Shown: piece by piece, positions 26,994 to 36,373 of the stretch
Layout: each line of letters opens with the position of its first letter
How positions within the stretch are numbered: the stretch's first letter is position 1
Assembly (NCBI GenBank): GCA_019359075.1
Contig: JAHHIB010000007.1
Coordinates: 82,258-146,257 of the forward strand
Reading direction: 5' to 3'
Length of the DNA stretch: 64,000 bases
DNA from: Kalymmatonema hyalinum WJT4-NPBG1
Lineage (GTDB): Bacteria > Cyanobacteriota > Cyanobacteriia > Cyanobacteriales > Nostocaceae
Program-made: the position numbers and the translations under genes
Notes under the pieces: generated by a model
The model's input: only the letters and a program-made list of their open reading frames with translations
Databases searched by the model: none
Told to the model about the DNA's origin: nothing

Positions 26994-29900
26994 TCACTCC
27001 AAAATCGCGCTTTTATTTAATGCGATAAGCTCCTTAAAAGCTTCGTTATCCAATTCTGTTAACCAAGATTCATCAGCACCAACGACAGCAGCGGAGAGTT
27101 TTTTCTTATCTTCAATCATCTGGTCAATCCTCTCTTCTAAAGTACCGATGGCAACAAATTTATGCACAAAAACGTTCTTCTTTTGACCAATACGAAAAGC
27201 GCGGTCAGTTGCTTGATTCTCTACTGCTGGATTCCACCAACGGTCAAAGTGGAAAACATGGTTAGCTTTCGTAAGGGTAATACCAACACCACCTGCTTTA
27301 AGCGAAAGTATAAAAACAGATGATTCTGTTTCTGGGTCTTGGAATTCTGCAATCATGTTTTCCCGACGTTGGCGGCTGGTACCTCCATGTAGGTAATAAG
27401 TATTGCAGTGCAAAGTATGTTTGAGATATTTCTCTAGACTTTCGCAAATTTCAGTAAATTGACTAAAAATAAGCAGGCTTTCTCCTTCTGATAAAGCTTC
27501 CTCTACCATCTCTGCTATCCGGCTCAATTTATGCGATCGCTCAGGTAAAAATTCGCTACCATCTTGTAAAAATTGTGCTGGATGGTTGCAAATCTGCTTC
27601 AATTTCATCAGCGTTGAGAGAATTAATCCTTTGCGTTGAATTCCCTCTGCTGTTTGCAGTTTTTCCTCCACATCCTTGACAACAACTTCGTAGAGTGATG
27701 CCTGTTCTTTCGTTAAATTTGTGTATAGTTTTTGTTCAATTTTATCAGGCAAATCATTGATGATAGATTGGTCAGTCTTCACCCGCCGTAAAATCAATGG
27801 TTCAACTAACTTTTTGAGAGTCGTTGATTTTATTTTGTCATTTTCTTTTTGAATTGGAATCTCAAAAGACTTGCGAAACTGCGCTTCTTTCCCCAAGTAA
27901 CCGGGATTGAGAAAGTTAAAAATTGACCACAAATCCAGCAAACGGTTTTCTACAGGAGTTCCAGTTAAGGCAAGTTTGTGTTTTGCTGAGAGTTTCAAAA
28001 TTGCTTTGGTCTGTGCAGCTTTGGGATTTTTAATATTTTGCGCTTCATCCAGTACCACCCGCTGCCAGTTGACACTACCGAGTAGTTTTTCATCTTTGCG
28101 AGCTAGGGTAAAGGAACTAATCACCACATCATGCTGTAGACTGGCTGCTTTAAAGTCTGCCTGTTGCTGAATACGGTTACTGCCATGATGCACCATCGTT
28201 TTAAGATGAGGTGCAAATTTGACGATTTCTTTCTGCCAGTTTCCCACAACTGAAGTCGGGGCGATTAATAGTGTAGGCATTACGGAGGATGTTACTCCCT
28301 CATCTCCCTCATCTCTCTCCTGCACGAGTCTCGCAATCACCTGCACCGACTTACCCAAGCCCATATCGTCCGCCAGACAGCCATTCAATCCCAATCTTTC
28401 CAGGTATTGCAACCATGAGACGCCGCGCTTTTGATACTCACGGAGATTTCCTTGCAACTGTCGCAGTTCAGAAATGGGTTCCAGGCGGCTTTTGTCTTGC
28501 AACTTTGCCATTGTTTCAGACAAGAATTCGTCATATTCAAATTCCCACTCGTCACCCGCTTCGGCACTACGTTGCAGGAACTCTAGCATTGTCATTTCTG
28601 ATTTTTCATCAGCGTGTGACTGCCAAAATTCCAGGAACTGTTGCATTTTATCCCGGTCTAATTCCATCCATTGACCGCGAAAATGCACTAGGGGAGTCTT
28701 AGCGTTGATGAGTTGTTCCCATTCTTGTTGAGTTACGACTTGGTCACCAATTGCCAGTTCATACTGATACTCTACTAGTGAGTTAAGACTGAAATAGCTT
28801 TTTGTCTTGCTTTTCGTTGCAGATAGTTTACTACCAGATGCCTTGAGGCGAATTTTTGCTCGACGGCGACCTGCAGGTGTATACCAAGCAGGTACAATGA
28901 CTTTGAAACCAGCATCTTCCAGCACCCAAGCACTTTCTCTCAGGAAGTCAAAAGCTTCTTCTAGAGTCAGTTGCAGTCCACTGGGGTGTTGTGTTTCCAA
29001 TCCCTGCCATAGCTGAGGATACATCCGTGCTGCGTAGCCCAAATTAAGCAGCAAATGCGTTTCAAAGTCCTTGCCAAACTGCTTGTGTACCCCTGTTTTG
29101 GTCTTTTGACTCATTGTCCAGTAGTCAGCCAGCGCTAGTTTCAGGGAGGGGTCTTGTTTACTGGCTACGAGGAATTGAATCTGCCAATTGTCTATTGTCT
29201 CTGGGGGAGGAGAGTGCAACTGAAAGCAGAGATGAAAGGGGGAGTCACTTTGGGTACGGGTAATTTTGGTTTTCCATGTCAACCATTGCTTGTATTCTTC
29301 TAAAGCAGCATCCGTTGTTTGTGGGTTGTAACTGTTTGGATGTAAGCAATGATGAATGAGGGAATCATCAATTTGTTTGTCAAAAGCAGCCGTTGAGGGT
29401 GTGTGGGTGACTATATCGTGAAGGAGAAACTCACTGAAGTGACGTAAAAGCTTTTCTTTATCAAAGAACTCCACCGGATCACTAGGTGATACCGAACCCG
29501 CCACACAAATTAGCGGCATATATTCGATATACTTTTTCAGGTTTGATTCGTATTGTTCAGAAATAATTTCCCAAGTGGCGTAGATTTCATATGGTGGTGT
29601 TTGGGCAGCTTTTGTCTTGCCCTTTTTACTAGTCTTAGTAACGGTAGCTTCTAACTCACGGTATTTTAAGGCTGGAATATATTGGTCTTTGAGAATAACT
29701 TGTTTAAAGGCTTGAGTGTAGTGATACCAAAACAACAGGTCTGAGCCAAGTTGAATTTCGCCGGAACTGTATAATGCTAAAAAGTGGATTTCGTTGAGGA
29801 GTTTGATAGCATTGATGGCTTTCGAGGTTCGATAAGAATCAGTTTTTACAGATGTCACAGCCTCATAACAATCTACCTGCCAGTATTGAAACCCTTCATA

Positions 29901-30209
29901 TTCTTCAGGAATTTCAATTTCCAGATACTTAATTAATTCTGGTGAAGGAAGCGGCTGATTATTAGCAGTCGGTAGGGCAAAGTATTTGGGGGATATGCGT
30001 TGGTTTAAGGTAGCTACTGGTTCTTTGATGCCTAACTCTTGCGCTAAAAAGGCTACCAATTCATCCTGTACGAGATGTCCGGGGTGAATTTGCTGATTTT
30101 TATTACGGCGTTTTTTGAGTTCAGGGGTTTCTACCCACAGATAAAAAGACCCAGGCTGAATAAAGTCAGCCACTGCATTGGGTATCCATGTACCATGAAT
30201 TACTTTCAT
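26994..30209 (-). CDS. SNF2-family DEAD/DEAH-box ATPase
   Basis: A 1071-residue Swi2/Snf2 ATPase. The C-terminal motor has motif I LADDMGLGKSVQVIA (about residue 610), motif II DEAQNIKNP (about 720), LTGTPVENRLLDLW and the second RecA lobe with FSQFTEIC, SLKAGGVGITLT and DRAFRIGQKK. The N-terminal 500 residues form the uncharacterised region typical of bacterial SNF2 helicases. It is a double-stranded DNA translocase rather than a strand-separating helicase. It is followed closely by the SWIM gene. Full length, no damage seen. Confidence 0.92.
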   Translation of the reverse strand: MKVIHGTWIPNAVADFIQPGSFYLWVETPELKKRRNKNQQIHPGHLVQDELVAFLAQELGIKEPVATLNQRISPKYFALPTANNQPLPSPELIKYLEIEIPEEYEGFQYWQVDCYEAVTSVKTDSYRTSKAINAIKLLNEIHFLALYSSGEIQLGSDLLFWYHYTQAFKQVILKDQYIPALKYRELEATVTKTSKKGKTKAAQTPPYEIYATWEIISEQYESNLKKYIEYMPLICVAGSVSPSDPVEFFDKEKLLRHFSEFLLHDIVTHTPSTAAFDKQIDDSLIHHCLHPNSYNPQTTDAALEEYKQWLTWKTKITRTQSDSPFHLCFQLHSPPPETIDNWQIQFLVASKQDPSLKLALADYWTMSQKTKTGVHKQFGKDFETHLLLNLGYAARMYPQLWQGLETQHPSGLQLTLEEAFDFLRESAWVLEDAGFKVIVPAWYTPAGRRRAKIRLKASGSKLSATKSKTKSYFSLNSLVEYQYELAIGDQVVTQQEWEQLINAKTPLVHFRGQWMELDRDKMQQFLEFWQSHADEKSEMTMLEFLQRSAEAGDEWEFEYDEFLSETMAKLQDKSRLEPISELRQLQGNLREYQKRGVSWLQYLERLGLNGCLADDMGLGKSVQVIARLVQERDEGDEGVTSSVMPTLLIAPTSVVGNWQKEIVKFAPHLKTMVHHGSNRIQQQADFKAASLQHDVVISSFTLARKDEKLLGSVNWQRVVLDEAQNIKNPKAAQTKAILKLSAKHKLALTGTPVENRLLDLWSIFNFLNPGYLGKEAQFRKSFEIPIQKENDKIKSTTLKKLVEPLILRRVKTDQSIINDLPDKIEQKLYTNLTKEQASLYEVVVKDVEEKLQTAEGIQRKGLILSTLMKLKQICNHPAQFLQDGSEFLPERSHKLSRIAEMVEEALSEGESLLIFSQFTEICESLEKYLKHTLHCNTYYLHGGTSRQRRENMIAEFQDPETESSVFILSLKAGGVGITLTKANHVFHFDRWWNPAVENQATDRAFRIGQKKNVFVHKFVAIGTLEERIDQMIEDKKKLSAAVVGADESWLTELDNEAFKELIALNKSAILE

Positions 30210-30306
30210 GAGTCCAGGTTTTGGATTGTCTAGAACTTCTAGAGGCTCAAGATTACTTTACCAAAAGTAGGTATGAGCTGTTACACAATTATGCAAAGAA
30301 TTTAGA

Positions 30307-30379
30307 ATTTGGCGTTGCACGTCCGTTGCTTTGAGATCATCAACTCAAAATACAAGGTTGCGGATACCTTGTATTTTGA
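30307..30379 (-). pseudogene. Fragment of a VOC-domain gene
   Basis: On the minus strand this gives KIQGIRNLVF, a stop in place of Trp, then VDDLKATDVQRQI. The intact VOC gene at 31216 reads AQGIRNLVFWVDDLKTTDTQ over the same stretch, with close nucleotide identity. The stop also creates a perfect 13-bp inverted repeat (30345-30357 and 30367-30379) that could act as a terminator after the SDR gene. Confidence 0.75.
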
Positions 30380-30383
30380 GGAT

Positions 30384-31109
30384 TTACCAAGGAACAGGCT
30401 TGCGGGAATTAAAGAAACCACCAGTTGAACCATCCGCAGGAAGTGTAGCGAGCCAAACTGCGGTGTCAGCACCTTCCTCTACTGAAAGCACTCCTCGCTT
30501 GGGGTTTTGGTCTGTCTTTACGGGACCAGGACACGCTGAATTGACCTTGATTTTGGTACTCTCCAGTTCTTTTGCAAACAAAACAGTTAAAGCATTCAAT
30601 GCAGTCTTAGAGGCTTGATAAGCTGGTGATACTACTTGCGACAATGGTGAATACTTGTCAAGAATACTACTTAAAGATCCTACTGAACTCGACAGATTGA
30701 CAATACGTCCTGCTGGACTTTCACGTAATAGGGGCAGTAGACTTTGAGTAACTAAGAACACACCAAAGAAATTGGTCTCAAAAGTTTGTCGGAGAACCTG
30801 CATATCGGTATCACTTGGGCGAGGTCCGTCGTAGTCAAGTAGAATTGCTGCGTTGTTGACAAGCACATCAAGTCGCCCGAATTTTGAGCGAATAAAGTTA
30901 GGCAACTTGTTGATTGAATCTGAGTTCGTTACGTCTAATTCAACGAAATCAGCATCTATCCCTTCGCTTTTCAACGCTTCAACGGCTGAAGTCCCTCGTT
31001 CAATACTCCTTGCTCCAACAATGACATGATAATCTAACTTTCCAAGTTGACGGGCAATCTCGAATCCAATCCCTTTGTTAGCACCTGTGATTAAAGCAAG
31101 TGGTTTCAT
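30384..31109 (-). CDS. Short-chain dehydrogenase/reductase (SDR)
   Basis: About 241 residues. The NAD(P) motif is TGANKGIGFEIA (8-19), the structural motif VNNAAIL (84-90), with catalytic Ser in NLSSSVGS and Tyr164/Lys168 in PAYQASKTAL. The sequence resembles carbonyl-reductase-like SDRs. The ATG at 31109 has GAGGG upstream and is preferred over a longer start. It is the distal gene of the minus-strand oxidoreductase run after the VOC protein, so redox handling of an aldehyde or ketone is plausible. Confidence 0.9.
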   Translation of the reverse strand: MKPLALITGANKGIGFEIARQLGKLDYHVIVGARSIERGTSAVEALKSEGIDADFVELDVTNSDSINKLPNFIRSKFGRLDVLVNNAAILLDYDGPRPSDTDMQVLRQTFETNFFGVFLVTQSLLPLLRESPAGRIVNLSSSVGSLSSILDKYSPLSQVVSPAYQASKTALNALTVLFAKELESTKIKVNSACPGPVKTDQNPKRGVLSVEEGADTAVWLATLPADGSTGGFFNSRKPVPW

Positions 31110-31215
31110 ACTACAACCCTCATAAGATTTCCTCTCTAGAAGCAAAACTTTATACTTTAAGTTGCTCCTGCTTTATTAATCAACAAAAACTTTAGAGGTT
31201 GAAATTTCTGAGTTA

Positions 31216-31728
31216 CTAACGTCGCTGCCATATAGCAATTAAGTTGCCATTGTTATCACGGAAATTAGTAACTGATGTCCCAATTTCTGGAATAAAGCGA
31301 CTTTCCCAAATAAGCTTGACACCTTTGGCTTTAAGTTGAGTGTCCGTTGTCTTGAGGTCATCAACCCAAAACACAAGATTGCGGATACCTTGCGCTTTCA
31401 AATGTGCTGGAGGGTCTTGCGGTTTAGATTCAAGGTTCTTTGAGTCTGCAATTTCAATTAAATCGATGAAAAAGCCATTTTTCTCGATAAGTGCAATTTC
31501 AATTCCGGTCGAAACTTTTCTTCGCTCTTTAAGCTGAAATCCCAGTTTATCTGAGTACCAAGCAATTGATTCATCTATGTTTGGTACCGATAACGCCACA
31601 TTGAAAATTGCCAGAGTGTTTAATCCTTTATCCTGGTTATTCACTGGTTTCGGACTCTGTGCTTGTACAGAGCTAACTAAGCTGAAGCTCATGAATGTTG
31701 CAGTCACGATCGCCTGAAAAATTTTCAT
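31216..31728 (-). CDS. Secreted VOC (glyoxalase/bleomycin-resistance) family protein
   Basis: A 170-residue protein with a signal peptide (FMSFSLVSSVQAQ, cleavage after about residue 23) followed by one VOC domain: LNTLAIFNVALSVPNIDES, AWYSDKLGFQL, LVFWVDDLKTT and FRDNNGNLIAIWQ. Metal ligands are probably His/Glu-poor here, so catalysis is uncertain. An exported location matches the Tat-exported aldehyde oxidase encoded just upstream. It starts 9 bp after the molybdopterin gene. Confidence 0.87.
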   Translation of the reverse strand: MKIFQAIVTATFMSFSLVSSVQAQSPKPVNNQDKGLNTLAIFNVALSVPNIDESIAWYSDKLGFQLKERRKVSTGIEIALIEKNGFFIDLIEIADSKNLESKPQDPPAHLKAQGIRNLVFWVDDLKTTDTQLKAKGVKLIWESRFIPEIGTSVTNFRDNNGNLIAIWQRR

Positions 31729-31731
31729 TTG

Positions 31732-31815
31732 TTTCCTCTACAGCAGTTTATCTGGCGTGATCGGCAAATCCCGAATACGCTTGCCAGTTGCATGATAAAT
31801 TGCGTTGGCGATCGC
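31732..31815. repeat. 84-bp direct repeat, copy 1 (3' end of GC-rich gene)
   Basis: Matches 34150-34233 with only four mismatches, the last 40-odd bases being identical. It encodes the shared C-terminus ATGKRIRDLPITPDKLL and the post-stop TTTCCTCTA. Together the two copies bracket the GC-rich segment. Confidence 0.85.
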
Positions 31816-34134
31816 TGCAGCGACGCCGTTCATGGATAACTCGCCGATGCCGCGTGCGCCGAAGGAGTTGATGTGGGGATCGGGAATGCCCAAGAACTGC
31901 ACGTCGATGTCGGGCACGTCAGCGTTGACGGGAACGTGATAATCCGCGAGGCTGCGCACGACGGGGCGTCCATTACGATTGTCGTAAACGGTTTCCTCCG
32001 TCAGTGCCATGCCGATTCCCCAAACGACTCCGCCGTGCGCCTGAGACCGCGCGGTCTTCTCGTTTATCACGCGCCCGATGTCGAACACGTTGGTAAAGCG
32101 CCTGACCCGCACTGTGCCCAAGTCCTCGTCAACACCGACTTCGCAGAACTGCGCGCCGAAGGATTGAAAGGCGTAGCGGTCTTGGTTCATGTCCACATCG
32201 GGGTCGGCTCTGACGGTCACGCATGCCGAACCGGCGGCACCGCTCCGCCCTTCGGGCGAACCCCCAGCAGTCGTGTTGCTCTCTTCGGTTACTGCTTCCT
32301 CGTTAACGGGCGGGGTCGTCGTGGCGAGCGGGGTCGTCGCGCAGCTTTCCACCATCGGCAGTTGCGCGCGGCGCAAAACGTCCGCGTAAGCTTCTCCGCG
32401 CGACGGCTCATCACGCAGGAAGAGACGACCCTGCCCGAAGGCGATTTCTTCTTCGCGCCGCCCTGAGAGCGGCGATTGGCTGTCGGCTAAAGCCGCGCGC
32501 ACGATTTGCCCACGCGCCATCTTGCACGCGGCTTTGACAGCCGGACCGACGCTCGCGACCGTGCGCGCGCCGCCGCCGACGGGTGCGTGCGGAAGCCTTG
32601 AATCGCCGAGTTCGACGCGCACGCGCTCGACGGGCAAGCCCAGCGTGTCGGCGGCGATTTGCGCCATTATCGTGTAAGTGCCCACGCCCATGTCGTGCGT
32701 CGCGCTTTGCATGATCGCGGACCCGTCCGCCATAATGCGCGCGCGGACGGTCGCAGGCGAGCGGACGCCGGGGAAAGTCGAGGTCGCCATGCCGTAACCG
32801 ATGAGGTAGTGCCCGTCGCGCATGGCGCGCGGCTGAGGATTGCGACGTGACCAACCGAAGCGTTCGGCTCCGATGCGGTAACACTCCTTGAGGTGCTTCG
32901 ACGACCACGGCTTGTTGGTGTGCGGGTTCACCTCCGCGTGGTTGCGCAGACGCAGATCAATGGGGTCGATTCCGAGTTCGTAAGCGAGCTCGTCCATCGC
33001 GCATTCCAACACGAAGCAATCCGTCGACCCCTCCGTCCCGCGCAGCGCCATCGGCGTTCCAAGGTTCAGGCGCACGCCATTGTACGTGATTTCGAGATTA
33101 GGCACCGCGTACAGCAGGCGCGTTGACAACCCACACGGCTCTAGGAATTCGCCGACCTGCGAGGTGTGCGTCGTCGCGACTTGGCGCACGCTGGAAAGTT
33201 TGCCGTCGCGCGACGCGCCTAAAGACAGTTGGTGAACCGTTCTGGCGCGATGTCCGACGGAAGTGAACATCTGCTGACGGCGGAGCACGAGCTTGACAGG
33301 TCTTTTGATTTGTCGAGCGGTGACGGCAGTGAGGATGGTGTGTGCCCAGACGAACGCCTTGCAGCCGAAGCCGCCGCCAACGAACGGCGAAACGACGCGC
33401 ACACGGTCTTGCGCCAGCCCCAAAATGGCGGCTACCATGTTGCGCGCGCCGATTGGCCACTGCGTTGGGTCATACAGTGTCAGGCGGTCCCCTTCCCAGA
33501 CGGCAATTGTCGCGTGCGGCTCCATCGGGTTATGGTGCTCGATCTGCGTCGTGTAGGTCTGATCGACCTTCACTTCCGCCGCCGCGAAGGCTTCGCCCGC
33601 CCGCCCGCGCCTGATCTGCAAATCTTCGGTGCCGAAGAATTTCTGCGGCTGATACGCGCGCGGCATTTCTCGACTGAGTTCGACTGCCGGTTGCTGTTCG
33701 TCGTAGGCAACGCCCACGAGCGTGGCGGCGTGTTCGGCTTGCTCTAAAGTTTCGGCAACGACGACGGCGACGTGCTGCCCCGCATAGTGCACGCGGTCAG
33801 ATTGCAGCGGCAACAGTTTCTCTTCGCTGAATGCGCCTTCCACCCTCTGCCCCAGTTCCTTCAGTTGCGGCGCGTTCCTGTGTGTCACCACGGCGAGCAC
33901 GCCGGGCGCTCGTTCTGCATCTCGCGTGTCGATGTCACGGATGCGCCCGTTGGCGATCGCGCTCTGGACGAGCACGGCGTAGGCGAGATTCTCGATTTTC
34001 GGTTCGGCAGCGTAAGTCGCCGAACCCGTGACCTTCAGCCGCCCATCAACACGGTCAACCGGCGCTCCGACTGTTGCACTCACCACCTCGCTCATGCCGC
34101 CCCTTCCATTTGTTGTTCTGTCCTTCTCGCTCAT
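31738..34134 (-). CDS. GC-rich xanthine dehydrogenase-family molybdopterin subunit, chimeric 3' end
   Basis: A 798-residue Mo-binding subunit of the xanthine/aldehyde oxidase family (VDRVDGRLKVTGSATYA, FVGGGFGCKAF, and the catalytic Glu in GARGIGELSM about 33 residues from the end). It is a second copy beside the paoC-like gene. Its DNA is visibly far richer in G and C, with codons such as GCG and CGC, than every neighbour. The exception is the last 80 or so bases, which match the paoC end. It also carries an extra acidic/Thr-rich insert (ATTPLATTTPPVNEEAV). This indicates acquisition from a high-GC donor. It may share the PaoA/PaoB subunits or be idle. Confidence 0.9.
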   Translation of the reverse strand: MSEKDRTTNGRGGMSEVVSATVGAPVDRVDGRLKVTGSATYAAEPKIENLAYAVLVQSAIANGRIRDIDTRDAERAPGVLAVVTHRNAPQLKELGQRVEGAFSEEKLLPLQSDRVHYAGQHVAVVVAETLEQAEHAATLVGVAYDEQQPAVELSREMPRAYQPQKFFGTEDLQIRRGRAGEAFAAAEVKVDQTYTTQIEHHNPMEPHATIAVWEGDRLTLYDPTQWPIGARNMVAAILGLAQDRVRVVSPFVGGGFGCKAFVWAHTILTAVTARQIKRPVKLVLRRQQMFTSVGHRARTVHQLSLGASRDGKLSSVRQVATTHTSQVGEFLEPCGLSTRLLYAVPNLEITYNGVRLNLGTPMALRGTEGSTDCFVLECAMDELAYELGIDPIDLRLRNHAEVNPHTNKPWSSKHLKECYRIGAERFGWSRRNPQPRAMRDGHYLIGYGMATSTFPGVRSPATVRARIMADGSAIMQSATHDMGVGTYTIMAQIAADTLGLPVERVRVELGDSRLPHAPVGGGARTVASVGPAVKAACKMARGQIVRAALADSQSPLSGRREEEIAFGQGRLFLRDEPSRGEAYADVLRRAQLPMVESCATTPLATTTPPVNEEAVTEESNTTAGGSPEGRSGAAGSACVTVRADPDVDMNQDRYAFQSFGAQFCEVGVDEDLGTVRVRRFTNVFDIGRVINEKTARSQAHGGVVWGIGMALTEETVYDNRNGRPVVRSLADYHVPVNADVPDIDVQFLGIPDPHINSFGARGIGELSMNGVAAAIANAIYHATGKRIRDLPITPDKLL

Positions 34135-34149
34135 ACCGTTTCATTTCTT

Positions 34150-34233
34150 TCCTCTACAGCAGCTTATCTGGTGTGATAGGCAAATCGCGAATACGCTTGC
34201 CAGTTGCATGATAAATTGCGTTGGCGATCGCCG
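34150..34233. repeat. 84-bp direct repeat, copy 2 (3' end of paoC-like gene)
   Basis: Second copy of the repeat at 31732-31815. Everything between the copies (31816-34149) is GC-rich, and everything outside has the local composition. Confidence 0.85.
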
Positions 34234-36373
34234 CACTCGCTCCAACCATTGCTAATTCACCAATTCCTTTCACCCCCAGCACATTAACATGGGGATCACG
34301 TTCATCAATAAACTCCACCTCTATGTCTCCTGGTATATCGGCATTTACAGGGACAAGATACTCGGCAAAATTGGCGTTAGTGTAGCGACCAAAGTTGACA
34401 TCCATTGAAGTATGCTCTAATAAAGCCTGGGACATTCCCCAAACCATACCGCCAATCACCTGGCTGCGGGCAGTTTTTACGTTCAAGATGCGTCCAGCCC
34501 CGTAAACTCCTAGAAGCCGCCGAACTCGCACCAGACCTAAATCTGGGTCAACCGCTACCTCAGCAAAGTCAGCGCCGAAGGCGTGCATCGCGTATTTTTC
34601 GCTGGGTTGTTTGCCATCCCATTCGCCCATTGCTTCCACCTGCTTGTGTCCCAGACGAGTCAACAGTTGGCTGTAGGTTTCGCCTCGTGCAGAATTCTCT
34701 GCTAGGAACAGGCGACCATTCTCAACTTTCACTGCATCTTCCTTGGCACCATAGAGAGGAGAACGTTTGTTTTTAATCCCTAGCTGCACCACTTGACGAC
34801 GCAGGTTAGTCGCTGCCAGATGTACCGCTGAAGCATTTGTCCCAGCCCCGGTAGAACCTCCAGATTGTCCGCCCTTTGGTTGTTGGGAATCACCAATTTC
34901 CACCTTTACTTGTTCCACTGGTAAGCCTAAAGCATCAGCGGCAACTTGAGTGAGGATAGTGTAAGTACCTGTACCGATGTCAGTGGCGCTCGTTTTTACC
35001 ACGACTCGACCATCGGCAAATAACTGTGCCCGTGCCGAAGCACTCTCTGAATATACGGGATAAGTAGCACTTGCCATGCCATAGCCAATGAGGTAGCGTC
35101 CATCTCGCATTGAACGCGGTTTGGAATTCCGTTTTGCCCAACCAAAGCGTTCGGCTCCCACTTTGTAGCATTCTTTCAAAGACTTACTTGACCAAGGCAA
35201 CCCATCTGCTGGATTGACATCGGCATGATTACGTAAGCGTAATTCAATCGGGTCAAGTCCCACTGTATACGCCAACTCATCCATTGCACATTCGAGCGCA
35301 TACATCCCAGGCACTTCTCCTGGTCCACGCATGGGACAGCCCGAAATGATGTTGGTACGAACGAGGCGATAGGTAGCCTCGAAGTTCGGGCAGGCATACA
35401 TCATGTTAATGACGTTGCCACTAGGTTCTGCCCATTCATCAAATGGGGAAGTGGGAGAGATTTTCGTGTGACTGATGGCGGTAAGTTTTCCATCACGAGT
35501 TGCACCCAAAGAAACTTGCAGTGCTTGCTCCTCCCGCGAACCAACCGAGGTATACATTTGCTCACGGGTAAGGACGAGTTTTACCGGACGCTTGAGATCA
35601 CGAGCCGCAATGACAGCAAACGCTTCATGGGGCCAACTTGACGCTTTGCAGCCAAAGCCACCGCCAACATACTGTCCTATGACCCGAACTTTCTCGATAG
35701 GGATAGCGAGCATTTCAGAAATAAATTTTTGAGTCCCCGTAATCCCTTGTGTCGCATTGTATACGGTTACAGTGTCACCTTCCCATACGGCTGTTGTGGC
35801 ACTGGGTTCTAAGGGGTTGTGGTGGTTCGTAGACAAGGTGTATGTCTCGCTAATTTTCACTGGCGCTTGAGCTAAAGCCTGGGATGGATTACCCCGCGCT
35901 GTGCGACCGGGAACAAAACCCCATAGCACCTTTTCAGGTTGGTATGCTTGCTTTAGATTCGGCTGTAGTGTGACCACTGGCGTTTCCTGGCGGTAGCGGA
36001 CTTGCACCAATCTCGCAGCATGAGTGGCGCGTTCCAAAGTATCGGCGATCGCAATGGCAATTTGCTGTCCGCTGTAGTGAATCTCTGGTCCCTGCATGGG
36101 TGCAAAGCTCATCCCTGGTTGTTGCCTTCCACCTGCAACTAGCTGCTTTGCTAACTTGGGCATATTGAGATGCGTCAGCACTGATAGCACACCAGGAGAC
36201 TGTTCTGCGGCACGAGTATCGATTTGTTCAATGCGACCTTTGGCAATTGTACTGGTTACAAACACTGCATGGACGAGACCTTTCAAGGGAATTTCAGCAG
36301 AGTAGCGTGCGCCGCCTGTCACCTTAAGCCGTCCATCGACGCGATTAACTGGTTTACCAATTGATTGACTCAT
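34154..36373 (-). CDS. paoC: Aldehyde oxidoreductase molybdenum-binding subunit, PaoC-like
   Basis: A 739-residue Mo-subunit close to the length of E. coli PaoC. It has VNRVDGRLKVTGGARYSAE at the start, YVGGGFGCKASSW, CPMRGPGEVPGMYALE and the catalytic Glu in GVKGIGELAM (about residue 706). It binds the molybdenum cofactor and oxidises aldehydes to acids. The start codon overlaps the FAD-subunit stop by 4 nt, and the Fe-S subunit lies before that, giving the paoABC order. Composition matches the surrounding genome. Substrate range cannot be told from sequence. Confidence 0.88.
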   Translation of the reverse strand: MSQSIGKPVNRVDGRLKVTGGARYSAEIPLKGLVHAVFVTSTIAKGRIEQIDTRAAEQSPGVLSVLTHLNMPKLAKQLVAGGRQQPGMSFAPMQGPEIHYSGQQIAIAIADTLERATHAARLVQVRYRQETPVVTLQPNLKQAYQPEKVLWGFVPGRTARGNPSQALAQAPVKISETYTLSTNHHNPLEPSATTAVWEGDTVTVYNATQGITGTQKFISEMLAIPIEKVRVIGQYVGGGFGCKASSWPHEAFAVIAARDLKRPVKLVLTREQMYTSVGSREEQALQVSLGATRDGKLTAISHTKISPTSPFDEWAEPSGNVINMMYACPNFEATYRLVRTNIISGCPMRGPGEVPGMYALECAMDELAYTVGLDPIELRLRNHADVNPADGLPWSSKSLKECYKVGAERFGWAKRNSKPRSMRDGRYLIGYGMASATYPVYSESASARAQLFADGRVVVKTSATDIGTGTYTILTQVAADALGLPVEQVKVEIGDSQQPKGGQSGGSTGAGTNASAVHLAATNLRRQVVQLGIKNKRSPLYGAKEDAVKVENGRLFLAENSARGETYSQLLTRLGHKQVEAMGEWDGKQPSEKYAMHAFGADFAEVAVDPDLGLVRVRRLLGVYGAGRILNVKTARSQVIGGMVWGMSQALLEHTSMDVNFGRYTNANFAEYLVPVNADIPGDIEVEFIDERDPHVNVLGVKGIGELAMVGASAAIANAIYHATGKRIRDLPITPDKLL

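Noticed and set aside
26151..30209. SWIM/SNF2 pair as a new defence system
   Set aside because: This pairing is common in bacteria, including cyanobacteria, and no other defence gene is adjacent.
33229..33747. Long opposite-strand frames within the GC-rich molybdopterin gene
   Set aside because: High GC removes stop codons on the other strand; translations are Arg/Ala/Pro-rich with no domain, and the main frame matches a known family throughout.
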